This document shows positions 7,071 to 16,514 of a stretch of 49,751 bases of DNA, piece by piece (the stretch's first letter is position 1; the number at the start of each line of letters is the position of its first letter). A model generated the notes under the pieces. That model saw nothing but the letters and a program-made list of their open reading frames with translations, was not told the DNA's origin and did no database searches. The translations under genes were made by a program, and so were the position numbers. Source of the DNA: Bryobacterales bacterium (lineage in GTDB: Bacteria; Acidobacteriota; Terriglobia; Bryobacterales; UBA6623); contig JAPPMG010000021.1 in the NCBI GenBank assembly GCA_028819215.1, forward strand, positions 1-49,751, in the 5' to 3' direction.

Positions 7071-8408
7071 TCAGCCGATATCGAGATGACCGCTGGAATC
7101 TGCGAAATGCTCCCGGTCAACGCCCATGCTTGCCATCATCGACAGGTAAAGGTTGGTCATCGGCGTTTCTTTCCGATAGACCACGCGGCGGCCGCTGTGC
7201 AGGTTCTTGTCGGCGGTTCCGCCGACCATGATCGTCGGCAGGTCGTGATGCGTGTGCGCATTGCCGTCCGACAGTCCGGCACCATACACGATCATCGAGT
7301 TGTCCAAGATGCTCCCATCGCCCTCTTGGATCGATTTCAGACGCATCATCCACTTCGAGAACTGCTTCACGTGGTAGGTGTTGATGGTGGACACCTTGTC
7401 CATCATCTCGATCTGATTGCGATGGTGGGTCAAAGGGTGATGCCCGTCCGAGATGCCGAGTTCTCGGTAGGGGCGGGAGGTGCCCTCGCGCGTGACCAGG
7501 AACGTCAACACGCGGCTCAGGTCGGCCTGGAACGCCACGGTGATGATGTCTGTCATCAGCTTGAAGTGCTCGGCGAAGTCCGCTGGAATGCCGTGAGGCT
7601 TCTCGAATCCAGGCTCGATCTGCGTGTCGTCGTTCTCCGCAAGCGCGATCTGGCGCTCGATCTCTCGGACCGACGACAGGTACTCATCTAGCTTGCGGTT
7701 GTCTGTCGGCCCCAACTTGCCTTGCAGGCGCCGCGTGTCCTCGCTGACAAAGTCCAGAATGCTCTTCTGAAGGCGGCCCTGCTGCTGCCTCTCTTCCGGA
7801 GACAGGTCTGCGTGCCTGCCGAACAGCCGCTCGAACAAGTCGCGCGGGTTCAGGATCGGCGGCAGCGGCTGGGTCTCGCTACGCCACGCCAGATTGTTCG
7901 TGTACGCACAGGAGTATCCGGAGTCGCAATTGCCCGCTTGGCGGGAGTCCTCCAGTCCCACCTCTAGGGAAGGGAATCTGGTCTCGCGGCCGATCTGGTC
8001 CGCCACCACCTGATCGCAGGAGATGCCGGACTTGATGTCGTATTCCGACTTGTTCACGTGAACGCCCGTCAAATAGGCGCCGCAACAGCGGCCGTGATCC
8101 CCCGCGCCATCGAGTAACGCCCGCCCGTTGTTCTGGGTCAGGTTGCTCAGTAGCAGGACCTTGTCCTTGAGGGGCTCCATCGGCTTCAAGATTGAAGGGA
8201 GTTCTCTCAAACGCCCCTCGTACGCGGGGGTCCAGTTGCGCATGTCGATGCCGTTCGGCACATACACGAACGCCATGCGACGGGGTGTTCCCCCGGGGAT
8301 GCGGCTGGCCGCCAGTGCAGGCGCCATCGCGTCGAGAAACGGCAGCGCGACCGTCGCTCCGACACCCCTCAAGAATGCTCGTCGTGGGAGCGCTTTGCGG
8401 GTGATCAT
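7071..8408 (-). CDS. DUF1552 protein, Tat-exported
   Basis: A 445-residue DUF1552 protein. The N-terminus carries a Tat signal (PRRAFLRG, residues 8-15, then a hydrophobic stretch to about 33). It continues with FVYVPNGIDMRNW, a GDHGRCCGAYLTG segment, several conserved Ser/Asp/His positions, and near the C-terminus GAGLSDGNAHTHHDLPTIMVGG, the metal-site-like end reminiscent of the DUF1501/alkaline phosphatase clan. The function is unknown. DUF1552 genes regularly follow a DUF1592 gene, as here, where ATGA shares the DUF1592 stop and the DUF1552 start (8405-8408). The pair is therefore translationally coupled. Confidence 0.9.
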   Translation of the reverse strand: MITRKALPRRAFLRGVGATVALPFLDAMAPALAASRIPGGTPRRMAFVYVPNGIDMRNWTPAYEGRLRELPSILKPMEPLKDKVLLLSNLTQNNGRALLDGAGDHGRCCGAYLTGVHVNKSEYDIKSGISCDQVVADQIGRETRFPSLEVGLEDSRQAGNCDSGYSCAYTNNLAWRSETQPLPPILNPRDLFERLFGRHADLSPEERQQQGRLQKSILDFVSEDTRRLQGKLGPTDNRKLDEYLSSVREIERQIALAENDDTQIEPGFEKPHGIPADFAEHFKLMTDIITVAFQADLSRVLTFLVTREGTSRPYRELGISDGHHPLTHHRNQIEMMDKVSTINTYHVKQFSKWMMRLKSIQEGDGSILDNSMIVYGAGLSDGNAHTHHDLPTIMVGGTADKNLHSGRRVVYRKETPMTNLYLSMMASMGVDREHFADSSGHLDIG

Positions 8409-10741
8409 CTGGAAGCTACCTCCTTTGGCGCTGAAGCGGTTTGCTCCGCAACTGCCTCGCCGCGCCGCATCTGGAATGCAGGGCTGCGAATGACTTCGTG
8501 AACCAAGTCTCGAAAACCATAGCCTGTCGCTTCGACTCGATCCAGGATCCGGTTCACAGTGATCCGGTCAAACCGCTCGAGGCCGCGTCCGAGCGCATAC
8601 GTCAGGCTTTTCTCTGTCACGGTGCGCGCGAAGTCTGGCAGGTCCTCCTTGAGCACCGCCCTCAATTCTGCGGGACCGCTCAACGCCTTTCCGTTCGGCA
8701 GCACGCCGCTCGCGTCAACCGGCATGTCCCCGTCCTTGGTTCTCCAGCGGCCAATGCCGTCATAGGTTTCCAACGCGAAGCCCAGAGCGTCCATGCGGGC
8801 ATGGCAGGATGCGCAGACCGCGTTGCTGCGATGCTGCTCCATCTGCTCGCGCAAGGAGGCCGCGGATGCAACCGCCGCCTCTTCCAGCGCGGGCACATCG
8901 GGAGGAGGCGGTGGGGGCGGCGCTCCCAAGATATTCTCGAGCAGGTACTTGCCGCGAATCGTCGGCGAAGTGCGCGACGGATAGCTCGTCACCGTCAGCA
9001 CGCTCGCATGGCCGAGGATGCCCCCGCGCTCATCCGACGGTAGGGCAACCTGCCTGAACTCGGGTCCGCTCACGCCGTCGATTCCGTAGAGTTGCGCCAG
9101 GCGATCATTCACGAAGGTGAAGTCCGCATCGAGGAAGTCCCCCAGCGGTCGGTTCTCGCGCAGCATGTGATTGAAGAACAGAACCGTCTCCGCCATCATG
9201 TCGTCGCGCAGCGCCGAATTCCAGGCCGGGAACTTGTCTGGATCAGGAGTCACGCTGTGAAGGTTCCTGATCTGCAGCCACTGCCCCGCGAAATTCTCGC
9301 CCAGGGCGACGGCCTTCTCGTCCGCGAGCATTCTCTCAACCTGCTCTTCGAGCACGTCGGGGTCGCTAAGAGTTCCGTCCTCGGCTACGGCCAGCAGTTC
9401 ATCGTCGGGCATCGAACTCCACAGGAAGTAGCTGAGGCGCGAAGCCAGCTCGATGTCGGAAATCCTGTGCGCTGCGGCAGGGTCAGTCGGATCTGGGTCA
9501 ACTTCAACGCGGAACAAGAAGTTCGGCGATACAAGCATCGCCTGCAATGCGAGCCGCATGCCTTCCTCCACGCCCATGCCTTCGCCCTTCGCGATCTCTA
9601 CGAACTGAAGTAGATCAGCGATCTCTGAGTCGCTCACCGGACGGCGGTAGGCGCGTCGGGCTAGGTTCGCAACGATATCCCTTACGCAGCGTGGGCCAGT
9701 GCCCGGATCGCAAGACAGGATCTCTTGGCGGCGAACGTTGTCGACGGTGGGCGGAAAGGGGCCGACGAACGTGATGGATTCCACGAACTTGTTCTTCTTG
9801 CGGTCAAACCAGTCATCCCGGGGAAGCGTCTTGATGAACTCGTCGTTGATGAAGCCAGCCCGGAATACGTGATCGCCGGCGGGAAGATTCAGCCTCATTT
9901 CCGCCAACGAGTGCGGACTGAAATAAACCAGCCCGGACGGCTTCGTCTCGACAGGCATCGAGTGGAGCAGTTTCCCGTCCATCCAGAAACCAAACTCGAC
10001 CGGGGCGGCGTCCTCCGCTCGTTCCCCGGGCAGGCCGAATCGAATGGTGTACTCGCCGTCCCAATTCACGCGATGTGTCGCTTCGATCACGCTGAGTCCG
10101 ACACGGCGTGCCGTCCTGTATTTCAGCTGGTAGTCCGCTTCGACCGGTTCTGCGGGCCAGCGATTCATGCCGAGCGCGGTAGCGGCGAGGTGCTCGGCCG
10201 CCGCCATGTATTTCTCCATCAGAAACGGCGAGATGGTCAGCACATCCCCGATGTTGTCGAAGCCATGGCCGCGGTCGTCGCTGGGGAAGTCCTTCTCGGC
10301 GTGAAAGGGTACGCCGAGCAGGTCGCGAATCGTGTTCGCATATTCGATGCGATTCAAGCGCCGCGCTGTCACACGGCCAGGATCGGCCTCTACGTACCGA
10401 TCTGCTTCCTCGAACGCGTGTTCGACGAACTCCACGAGAGCATCCACGTGTTCGGCGGGGGGTCTCGGGATGCCTGGCGGGGGCATCTCTCCACTGCGAA
10501 CCTTCCGAAGGATACGTTCCCATCCCTCCCTATGCTCTTGTTCTTCCAAGGAGGACGGGGCAAGGAATGGCTCGATGATCATGCCGCCCGAGGCCACGCT
10601 AGGGCTGTGGCACGCCGCGCAGACCTCGAACAGCGGCTGTACGACCTCGGCGAAGGCACCTGGGTCTGGTGCGGCAGCAGCGGGACAAACTGCCAGCGCC
10701 AGCATCGCTGCGAAGCAAGCAATCGAGGTAGAGCGGATCAT
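8405..10741 (-). CDS. DUF1592/DUF1588 multi-domain periplasmic cytochrome-like protein
   Basis: A 778-residue secreted protein built in the standard order: signal peptide (residues 1-24), a heme-binding CAACH (41-45), DUF1587, a carbohydrate-binding-like insert, DUF1595, DUF1592, DUF1588 and DUF1585. The DUF1588 part contains the typical run of prolines in LGAPPPPPPPDVP and a second CxxCH, CASCH (Cys643), then ARMDALGFALETYDGIGRWR. The two CxxCH sites imply covalent heme. The start at 10741 is chosen for the best signal peptide; an ATG at 10777 is in frame. Presumed role is oxidative attack on, or electron transfer during, extracellular substrate breakdown; the chemistry is undescribed. Coupled to DUF1552 by a 4-bp overlap. 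Confidence 0.9.
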   Translation of the reverse strand: MIRSTSIACFAAMLALAVCPAAAAPDPGAFAEVVQPLFEVCAACHSPSVASGGMIIEPFLAPSSLEEQEHREGWERILRKVRSGEMPPPGIPRPPAEHVDALVEFVEHAFEEADRYVEADPGRVTARRLNRIEYANTIRDLLGVPFHAEKDFPSDDRGHGFDNIGDVLTISPFLMEKYMAAAEHLAATALGMNRWPAEPVEADYQLKYRTARRVGLSVIEATHRVNWDGEYTIRFGLPGERAEDAAPVEFGFWMDGKLLHSMPVETKPSGLVYFSPHSLAEMRLNLPAGDHVFRAGFINDEFIKTLPRDDWFDRKKNKFVESITFVGPFPPTVDNVRRQEILSCDPGTGPRCVRDIVANLARRAYRRPVSDSEIADLLQFVEIAKGEGMGVEEGMRLALQAMLVSPNFLFRVEVDPDPTDPAAAHRISDIELASRLSYFLWSSMPDDELLAVAEDGTLSDPDVLEEQVERMLADEKAVALGENFAGQWLQIRNLHSVTPDPDKFPAWNSALRDDMMAETVLFFNHMLRENRPLGDFLDADFTFVNDRLAQLYGIDGVSGPEFRQVALPSDERGGILGHASVLTVTSYPSRTSPTIRGKYLLENILGAPPPPPPPDVPALEEAAVASAASLREQMEQHRSNAVCASCHARMDALGFALETYDGIGRWRTKDGDMPVDASGVLPNGKALSGPAELRAVLKEDLPDFARTVTEKSLTYALGRGLERFDRITVNRILDRVEATGYGFRDLVHEVIRSPAFQMRRGEAVAEQTASAPKEVASR

Positions 10742-11081
10742 CGGCCCATGTGCCGCACCGGAGCACGCCCGATGCATCAAGTATAAGTTCTAGACTCAAA
10801 ATGCGAACGCGGTTAAGCCGGGGATTTCTCAGTGCTTGTGCGACCTCGAGGACTAGGCGGCAGGCCCTGCCGGCCCCCTTGCGCCAGCTGATGCAAGCGT
10901 TGCGCCGCTATTTGGGGATAGAGAGCACGGCTGAGAGTCGGCAATTCCCGTTTCGCAACACCGAGGACTTGCGGTTGCTCGCTCGAGAGGCCGCAAGGAA
11001 GAAATCGATAGATCGTCGCAGCTTTTTCGCGGGCTAGCTCGACGTTGGGCCGCAACCGGTTCGCTTGACATGCTTGCCCGC
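10742..11081. other. Intergenic, nothing recognised
   Basis: About 340 bp between two minus-strand operons. It presumably holds the DUF1592 promoter, but I cannot assign -35/-10 boxes, and no open frame looks coding. GGCAGG and CCTGCC form a compact palindrome near 10858-10871. Confidence 0.35.
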
Positions 11082-12521
11082 TCAGGCAAGGATTTCCTTC
11101 AATATCCGTCCGCCGGTATCGGTCAGGCGCTTGTGCCTGCCCTCGTGCAGGTACGTGAGTGCATCCGAATCCAGACCCATTAGGTGCAGGATCGTGGCGT
11201 GGATGTCGCGCACGTGAATGGGTTCCTCCGCGCAGCTGAGGCTGAACTCGTCAGTGGCACCCACAGTGGAGCCTCCCTTGACTCCTGCACCGGCGAACCA
11301 GGTCACCATCGAATGTCGATGGTGGTCGCGCCCCACGCGAGACCCGTATGCCCTCCGGGCGATGAACGGAGTCCGGCTCATCTCTGTGGTGAAGACAATG
11401 AGTGTCTCGTCCAGCAGCCCTCGGGATTTCAGGTCTTGGATCAGTCCGGCGATCGGCAAATCCACTTCCTCTGCCCGGGCGGGCAGCCAATCCCGGATTT
11501 CCTTGTGATGGTCCCAGCTGTAGACACCGTTTTCCCAGCCGTGGACCAGCAAGGAGTAGCGGACTCCGCGCTCTACCAGCCTTCGCGCGAGCAGGCACTG
11601 CCGGCCGAAGGGTTCCGTAACGGGGTTGTCCAGGCCGTAGAGGTTTTGGACCGAAGCGGGCTCGTCCGACAAGTCCACGATTCCGGGAGCGTGGGTCTGC
11701 ATGCGGTACGCCAGTTCATAGGCGGCAATGCGGGCTTCCAAAGTGTCGTTAGAACGCCGGTTGGCCGCATGCTGCTCATTCGTCCATCGAAGCAGGTCGA
11801 ATTCGCGACGCGAGCGCTCTGCGGAGTCCCCCGACGTTGATTCTAGATTCAGGATCGGCGGGCCCGAGGAACGCAGGAGCGTTCCCTGGTACGAAGCGGG
11901 CAGGTAACCGCTTTGCCACACGGCAGAGCCGTTGACGGGGCCGCCGCGGCGGTCATGCAAGACCATGTAGCCGGGCAAGTTCTCGTTCTCGCTGCCTAGG
12001 CCATAAGCGACCCATGCCCCAACCGAGGGGTTGCCGGCGAAGACAGAACCTGTAGTCACGTGGAGCGTGGCTGCCGAATGCAACGGCGAGTCGACCTCGA
12101 TGCCATGGACGAAGGCCAGGTCATCGGCGACGCCGCCGAGCTTGCCGAACATGGTCGACATCTCGCGGCCCGAATCGCCATAGCGCCTGAACTCGAAGGG
12201 ACTGCCCACCGCCACCACATCGGATCGGACATACGCGTCCAGCTGCGTCGCCAAACCCGGAAGCACAGGCATGCGCTGCCCGTCGATCTTCTGCAGCTCC
12301 GGCTTGTTCTCGAAGGTGTCGACTTGGCTGACGCCGCCGGACATGAACAGGAAGATGCAATTCTTGGCCTTAGGCGGATGGTGGGGCGCGCTGCGTTGGG
12401 TCGATGCCTGGGAGTCCTTCGAGAGCAGCGAAGCGAGAGCCAGGCTTCCAAGCCCGTTAAAGCTCTGCAACAGCATCTGCCGCCGCGAGGTGAGCTTGCC
12501 CGTCTGAAAGTCAATCAACAT
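11082..12521 (-). CDS. DUF1501 protein, cassette 1
   Basis: A 479-residue DUF1501 protein of the alkaline-phosphatase/sulfatase-like clan. The N-terminus has TSRRQMLLQS (Arg13-Arg14), a Tat-type signal. Then come NCIFLFMSGGVSQVDTFENK (nucleophile/metal region), YSLLVHGWENGVYSWDHHKE and VGRDHHRHSMVTWFAGAGVKGG, whose His residues are the likely metal ligands. It ends with LHLMGLDSDALTYLHEGRHKRLTDTGGR, the usual tail. The start at 12521 overlaps the upstream PSD1 stop by 11 bp, showing coupling. Catalytic function of DUF1501 is unknown; pairing with a PSCyt/PSD1 gene is nearly universal. Confidence 0.9.
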   Translation of the reverse strand: MLIDFQTGKLTSRRQMLLQSFNGLGSLALASLLSKDSQASTQRSAPHHPPKAKNCIFLFMSGGVSQVDTFENKPELQKIDGQRMPVLPGLATQLDAYVRSDVVAVGSPFEFRRYGDSGREMSTMFGKLGGVADDLAFVHGIEVDSPLHSAATLHVTTGSVFAGNPSVGAWVAYGLGSENENLPGYMVLHDRRGGPVNGSAVWQSGYLPASYQGTLLRSSGPPILNLESTSGDSAERSRREFDLLRWTNEQHAANRRSNDTLEARIAAYELAYRMQTHAPGIVDLSDEPASVQNLYGLDNPVTEPFGRQCLLARRLVERGVRYSLLVHGWENGVYSWDHHKEIRDWLPARAEEVDLPIAGLIQDLKSRGLLDETLIVFTTEMSRTPFIARRAYGSRVGRDHHRHSMVTWFAGAGVKGGSTVGATDEFSLSCAEEPIHVRDIHATILHLMGLDSDALTYLHEGRHKRLTDTGGRILKEILA

Positions 12522-15039
12522 GGACGAACTCGTTGGCGTTGAACAGGACGCGGCCAATTGCCTCCAGCCCTTGGCTGTCGGCAAAGTCATTGTATCGCCG
12601 TAGCTCGGCCTCGGTGGGCCGTCTCGAGAATGCGAGACGGAAAGCGAGAATGATCTGGTCGCGAGAATTCTGCCCGGCCTCCCTTTCCAGACGATCCGCG
12701 AGGTGTTGCGCTTCCTCTCTGACGAGTCGGCCGTTCAGCAAGGCCAGAGACTGGATTGCCGTCGTCGATATTCTGCGTTCCTCCATCGAGACCTGCGGGA
12801 CGGGTGCATCCAGCAATTCCAAGAAGGGCAGGGCTAGCTGTCGACGCTGGAAGACGTAAACGGACTTCTTCCTCGAGTCCGGCCCGCTGCTTGGCTCCCA
12901 GGCAGGCCAGTTCTTGACCAGCATCTGGTCTTTCATCGCCTCCGGCAGGCGGGGATACACTCCCGGGCCTCCCCGTTCGCGGTTCAGCCGTCCGCTGATT
13001 GCGAGGATGCTGTCGCGGATGACCTCGCCCTCAAGGCGTCGACTGGGCATCCGAGACAGCAGGGTGTTCCCCGGATCGATCTCGACCGCCTTCTCGGAGA
13101 ATGCGACCGAACTCTGGCGGTACGTGGCCGACTTCAGGATCAGGCGGTGCATCGCCTTGATGCTCCAGCCACTCGCGACAAATTCGTCGGCCAGCCAATC
13201 GAGCAGGTCAGGATGAGAGGGACGCATGCCATTGGCCCCGAAGTTGCTGGGCGTGGCCACGATCCCCCGTCCGAAGTGCCAGTGCCAGATACGGTTTGCC
13301 ATCACCCGGGCGGTGAGGGGATTCTCCGGACTGGCAATCCATGTGGCGAGAGGTAGCCGCCACCGGTTGATGTTGCCCAGGGAATCGAGAGGCATGGAAG
13401 CAGGTTCCTCGGTTCCCGTCACCGCGCTGGGAAAGCCCGCCAGCACGCGTTCGCCTAGGTTGTCGACTTCTCCCCGAACGCGCACGAATTGGACCGGCAA
13501 TCCAGCGCCGTAAGGCGATTCCCGTGCGTTTTCGACTGTGTGGATTCTTGGCAGGTGCCTTTCCACTTGGCGTCGGTACACGCCCATGTCCCTTCCGCCA
13601 CGGAAGCCGTCAACGAAGCTCAGGCGTCGAATGTACTCAACCTTCTCGGACAGCGAGAACGACGGCTCGTCGCGTGGGACGACGCCGTTTGCTACAGCGT
13701 CGGTCAGCCTCACTCGCAAGGCCGCGGGGGTGGCGGATGACGGTTCGCCACCTTCTTCCTTCAGTACGCGGCGGAACTTGGCAAGGAGTTCGTTCTCGTA
13801 GTCCTCGTAAGCCTTGCGGGCCAGCTTCAGCCGCTGGTCAGCAGTCTCGCGTCCACTGGCCATCATGTCGCGGGTCGTGTGCTGCGTGAATTCGGCATCT
13901 GAGTTGATGTTCTCAATGGGCAGGAAGAAGGCTTGGAAGCGATAGAAGTCCTTCGTGGGCAGCGGGTCGTACTTGTGGTCATGGCACTGGGCGCAGCTGA
14001 GGCTCAGGCCGAGGAACACGGACCCGACTGTCCCCGTGAGCTCGTTGAGATGCTGTTGGCGCGCCACCCGCCGGATCTGGCTCTGCGGAGGCGCTCCGAG
14101 ACGCAGGAACGCGGTCGCGACCCGCTTGTCTGGATCTGCCGGGGCAAACTCGTCCGCCGCAAGCTGCTCCTTGACGAAGTCGTCGTAGGGCTTGTCCATG
14201 TTGAATGCGTCGATCACATAGTCGCGGTAACGCCAGATGTGATACAGCTCCCGATTGGCTTCACCTCCCGTGGAGTCCGAGTACCTAGCCACGTCCAGCC
14301 AGTGGCGGCCCCAGCGCTCTCCGTAGCGCGGATCCCCGAGCAGCTTGTCCACGAGCCGGTCATAGGCGCCATGTCCCTCGTCGGCGAGAAAGGCCTCCAC
14401 TTCGTCCAAACTTGGCGGTTCGCCAATCAGGTTGAAATAGACCCGGCGCATGAGGAGGCGCCGGTCAGCTTCCGGCGCCGGATCGATGCCCTGTGCCTTG
14501 AGGCGGGCGAGGATGAATCGATCAATGGGGTTGCGGGTCCATTCCTCGCGCGAGACGTGCGGCGGGTCGGGGCGGCCGTTCGCCCGGAACGGGCTCCAGC
14601 CACTGGCCTCGACGGCTTCCTGTGCCGGCTTGAACTGCCCGATCCACTTTGCTATCGTCTCGATCTCTCGATCCGTCAGAGGAGGCGAGCCCAGCGGCAT
14701 GCTGGGAGTCACCTCGCCCTGTAGCACCCGTATCAGCACGCTCTGCTCGGGGTGGCCGGAGACGATGGCGGGGCCGTGGCGGGCGCCCCCCGCGAGCAAT
14801 CCTTCCAGCGTGCTCAGGTTCAGGCCGCTCAGCTGACTCTCCGGGCCGTGGCAGGCCAGACAATGCTGGTCGAGAATCGGACGCACTTCAGAATGAAAGA
14901 GGTCCTCTGTTGCAGCAGATCGTACAGGGAAAGTGACGAGAGAGGCGAGGAGCAAAGAGCCGCCGACAACGCATCCAATCGAGCCTGAGGCACGGGATCC
15001 GCGAGCCCGAATTTGTCCACTCTGCGCGGCCTCGTTCAT
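12511..15039 (-). CDS. PSCyt1-DUF1549-DUF1553 (PSD1) protein, cassette 1
   Basis: An 842-residue secreted cytochrome-like protein. After a signal segment (about 20-43) it has a heme-binding CLACH (residues 60-64) in RPILDQHCLACHGPESQLSG, the PSCyt1 domain. DUF1549 follows (NPIDRFILARLKAQG ... YGERWGRHWLDVARYSDS) and closes with a second [11 protein letters not shown] (Cys349). The C-terminal DUF1553 contains NPLTARVMANRIWHWHFGRG and MHRLILKSATYRQSS. The start at 15039 replaces a longer open frame that lacks homology. Inferred role is a secreted redox protein for polymer breakdown, acting with the DUF1501 partner; no member has an established reaction that I can cite. Confidence 0.9.
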   Translation of the reverse strand: MNEAAQSGQIRARGSRASGSIGCVVGGSLLLASLVTFPVRSAATEDLFHSEVRPILDQHCLACHGPESQLSGLNLSTLEGLLAGGARHGPAIVSGHPEQSVLIRVLQGEVTPSMPLGSPPLTDREIETIAKWIGQFKPAQEAVEASGWSPFRANGRPDPPHVSREEWTRNPIDRFILARLKAQGIDPAPEADRRLLMRRVYFNLIGEPPSLDEVEAFLADEGHGAYDRLVDKLLGDPRYGERWGRHWLDVARYSDSTGGEANRELYHIWRYRDYVIDAFNMDKPYDDFVKEQLAADEFAPADPDKRVATAFLRLGAPPQSQIRRVARQQHLNELTGTVGSVFLGLSLSCAQCHDHKYDPLPTKDFYRFQAFFLPIENINSDAEFTQHTTRDMMASGRETADQRLKLARKAYEDYENELLAKFRRVLKEEGGEPSSATPAALRVRLTDAVANGVVPRDEPSFSLSEKVEYIRRLSFVDGFRGGRDMGVYRRQVERHLPRIHTVENARESPYGAGLPVQFVRVRGEVDNLGERVLAGFPSAVTGTEEPASMPLDSLGNINRWRLPLATWIASPENPLTARVMANRIWHWHFGRGIVATPSNFGANGMRPSHPDLLDWLADEFVASGWSIKAMHRLILKSATYRQSSVAFSEKAVEIDPGNTLLSRMPSRRLEGEVIRDSILAISGRLNRERGGPGVYPRLPEAMKDQMLVKNWPAWEPSSGPDSRKKSVYVFQRRQLALPFLELLDAPVPQVSMEERRISTTAIQSLALLNGRLVREEAQHLADRLEREAGQNSRDQIILAFRLAFSRRPTEAELRRYNDFADSQGLEAIGRVLFNANEFVHVD

Positions 15040-15122
15040 GTGTGAATCGATACGCGTGCGCTGCTTCGCCGACTTGATTGTATCGATTGCTGCTTGCGAA
15101 GCGGCGCTAGAAAAGGCCCTTT

Positions 15123-16085
15123 CTAGGGTGCATCCTCCTGATCTGTTCCGGCCTGCCGCCTGTGAGCAAGCAACCATGCGTACAGGTCCCAGCCTTCGTA
15201 CACGCGCGTCCAGACGTTATGGCCCAAGTCCTCGTGGACGGTGAAGCGCACATCCGGATGGCCCGCTGCCTCCAGAGCCACCACGGTTTCCAAGACGCGC
15301 TCCGGGCGAACCACTGTGTCACGACCTCCCTGGAACACCCAGACTGGCAGCTTGGCGTCCGCGATCCGATCGACCCGGCTGGGAACTCCGGGACCGCAGA
15401 TGGGAGCGACCGCGGCCCATCGGTCCGGGTCCGCCATTGCTAGGTGCCAGGTTCCGGCCCCGCCGAAGCTCAATCCGGTCAGATAGACTCGATCTTGGTC
15501 GGACCGGAACTCGCTTAAGGTCGCATCAACCATCGCAAGCACCTCGCCTTCCATCCTGGTCCAGCTCTCTCTCGACGCCGAGGCCGTGAAGGACGGGAGG
15601 CTTAGGTCGGTCACGCGCGCCATCGGTTGCTGCGGGCGACGACCGTACTGGCGGGCTGGAGGCGGGCCGTCTTCGATTCTCTTGGGAGCGGGCTGGTCGG
15701 AGCTGCGGCGCGGCCGGTCGAACAACGGCATCTGCGGCGAGATCATGATGAAGGGCAGGTCGCGCCCTTGGATCCAGGCCTCCGCAATTGGTCCGTGAAC
15801 GAGGATCCGGTCGAGATCCTCCATAGCGTTGCCGCGCTCCCCTCCGCCGTGGAGGAACAAGATCACCGGCCAGCGCTTTCCGGGCTCGGTGTGATAGCCC
15901 GTCGGCAGGTACACGAAATACTCGCGGCGTTCCCCCGTGACCTGGCTCTCGTACCCTCTTCGAAGCAGCTGCTCCTGACTGCGGCCTGCTGGCTCAGCGA
16001 CGGCCTGATCGCTGGCGATGGCTAGGCTGACGGCCAGCGCCATGCCGTAGGCGATCAGGCTCCGATGGGCTGATCGGAGGGACAT
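15123..16085 (-). CDS. Secreted alpha/beta-hydrolase esterase
   Basis: A 320-residue prolyl-oligopeptidase/PHB-depolymerase-like esterase. Signal peptide 1-30. The strand RWPVILFLHGGGERG supplies the oxyanion hole. Ser206 in GLSFGGAG is the nucleophile, Asp256 in QGGRDTVV and His289 in HEDLGHNVW complete the triad. A Pro- and Arg-rich insert (about 123-156) is unusual for the family. AAGGAG lies a dozen bases before the ATG at 16085, inside the codons of an alternative start at 16106, which argues against the longer form. Likely releases ester-linked groups from external polymers. A 46-bp copy of its 3' region recurs at 18561-18606. Confidence 0.88.
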   Translation of the reverse strand: MSLRSAHRSLIAYGMALAVSLAIASDQAVAEPAGRSQEQLLRRGYESQVTGERREYFVYLPTGYHTEPGKRWPVILFLHGGGERGNAMEDLDRILVHGPIAEAWIQGRDLPFIMISPQMPLFDRPRRSSDQPAPKRIEDGPPPARQYGRRPQQPMARVTDLSLPSFTASASRESWTRMEGEVLAMVDATLSEFRSDQDRVYLTGLSFGGAGTWHLAMADPDRWAAVAPICGPGVPSRVDRIADAKLPVWVFQGGRDTVVRPERVLETVVALEAAGHPDVRFTVHEDLGHNVWTRVYEGWDLYAWLLAHRRQAGTDQEDAP

Positions 16086-16106
16086 TGTGCAGGTGGACTC
16101 CTTCAT

Positions 16107-16316
16107 GCACGCGCTATCGTCGCATACGTCGCTGAGTCGCGACTGCGTAAGAGGTTGGAATTGAATCGCTTAGAGGGTTCATTGCTTGCTTCTGATGCTG
16201 GGAATGCGGAACGGCCAGAACGAGCTAGGGCGGTGAGCGAAGAGAAGATGGGATCGAGCGTTAGGGATTTGTTCAAGGAAGAAGGAACCTTCGAGACGGC
16301 TGCCCGACATGATCAA
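16107..16316. other. Intergenic, nothing recognised
   Basis: No gene, RNA or clear signal seen upstream of the esterase. The adjacent 16317-16514 holds a coding remnant. Confidence 0.35.
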
Positions 16317-16514
16317 CTAGCCGACAACCAACTCCTGCTTGTAGAACGCACCCGGTACGTAGTCTTGCACGAACAGATCCACTCGAAATGGCAGGTTGCT
16401 CTCTTCGGAATCTGCGCTCGGGCGAACTGTCACCACTTGCCGATCAATGGCGACAGTTTGTTCAAAATCGGCAGACAGAATCGGCCTGCCATTCTCACCG
16501 TGCTGGCGGTTCTT
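16317..16514 (-). pseudogene. Unidentified C-terminal coding remnant
   Basis: Directly after the abiEii stop, the minus strand stays open for 65 codons and ends in TAG. The reading includes GENGRPILSADFEQTV, then VTVRPSADSEESNLPFRVDLF, then VQDYVPGAFYKQELVVG. Its composition (balanced acidic residues, alternating beta-strand pattern) is far more protein-like than the other frames, and it ends like a natural C-terminus. It has no start codon of its own. I do not recognise the family. Either a relic of a gene interrupted by the abiE insertion, or a chance open frame. Confidence 0.4.

Noticed and set aside
5546..7231. 561-codon plus-strand open frame across the nucleoside hydrolase
   Set aside because: It mirrors the hydrolase gene, which has clear catalytic motifs on the other strand; no homology of its own.
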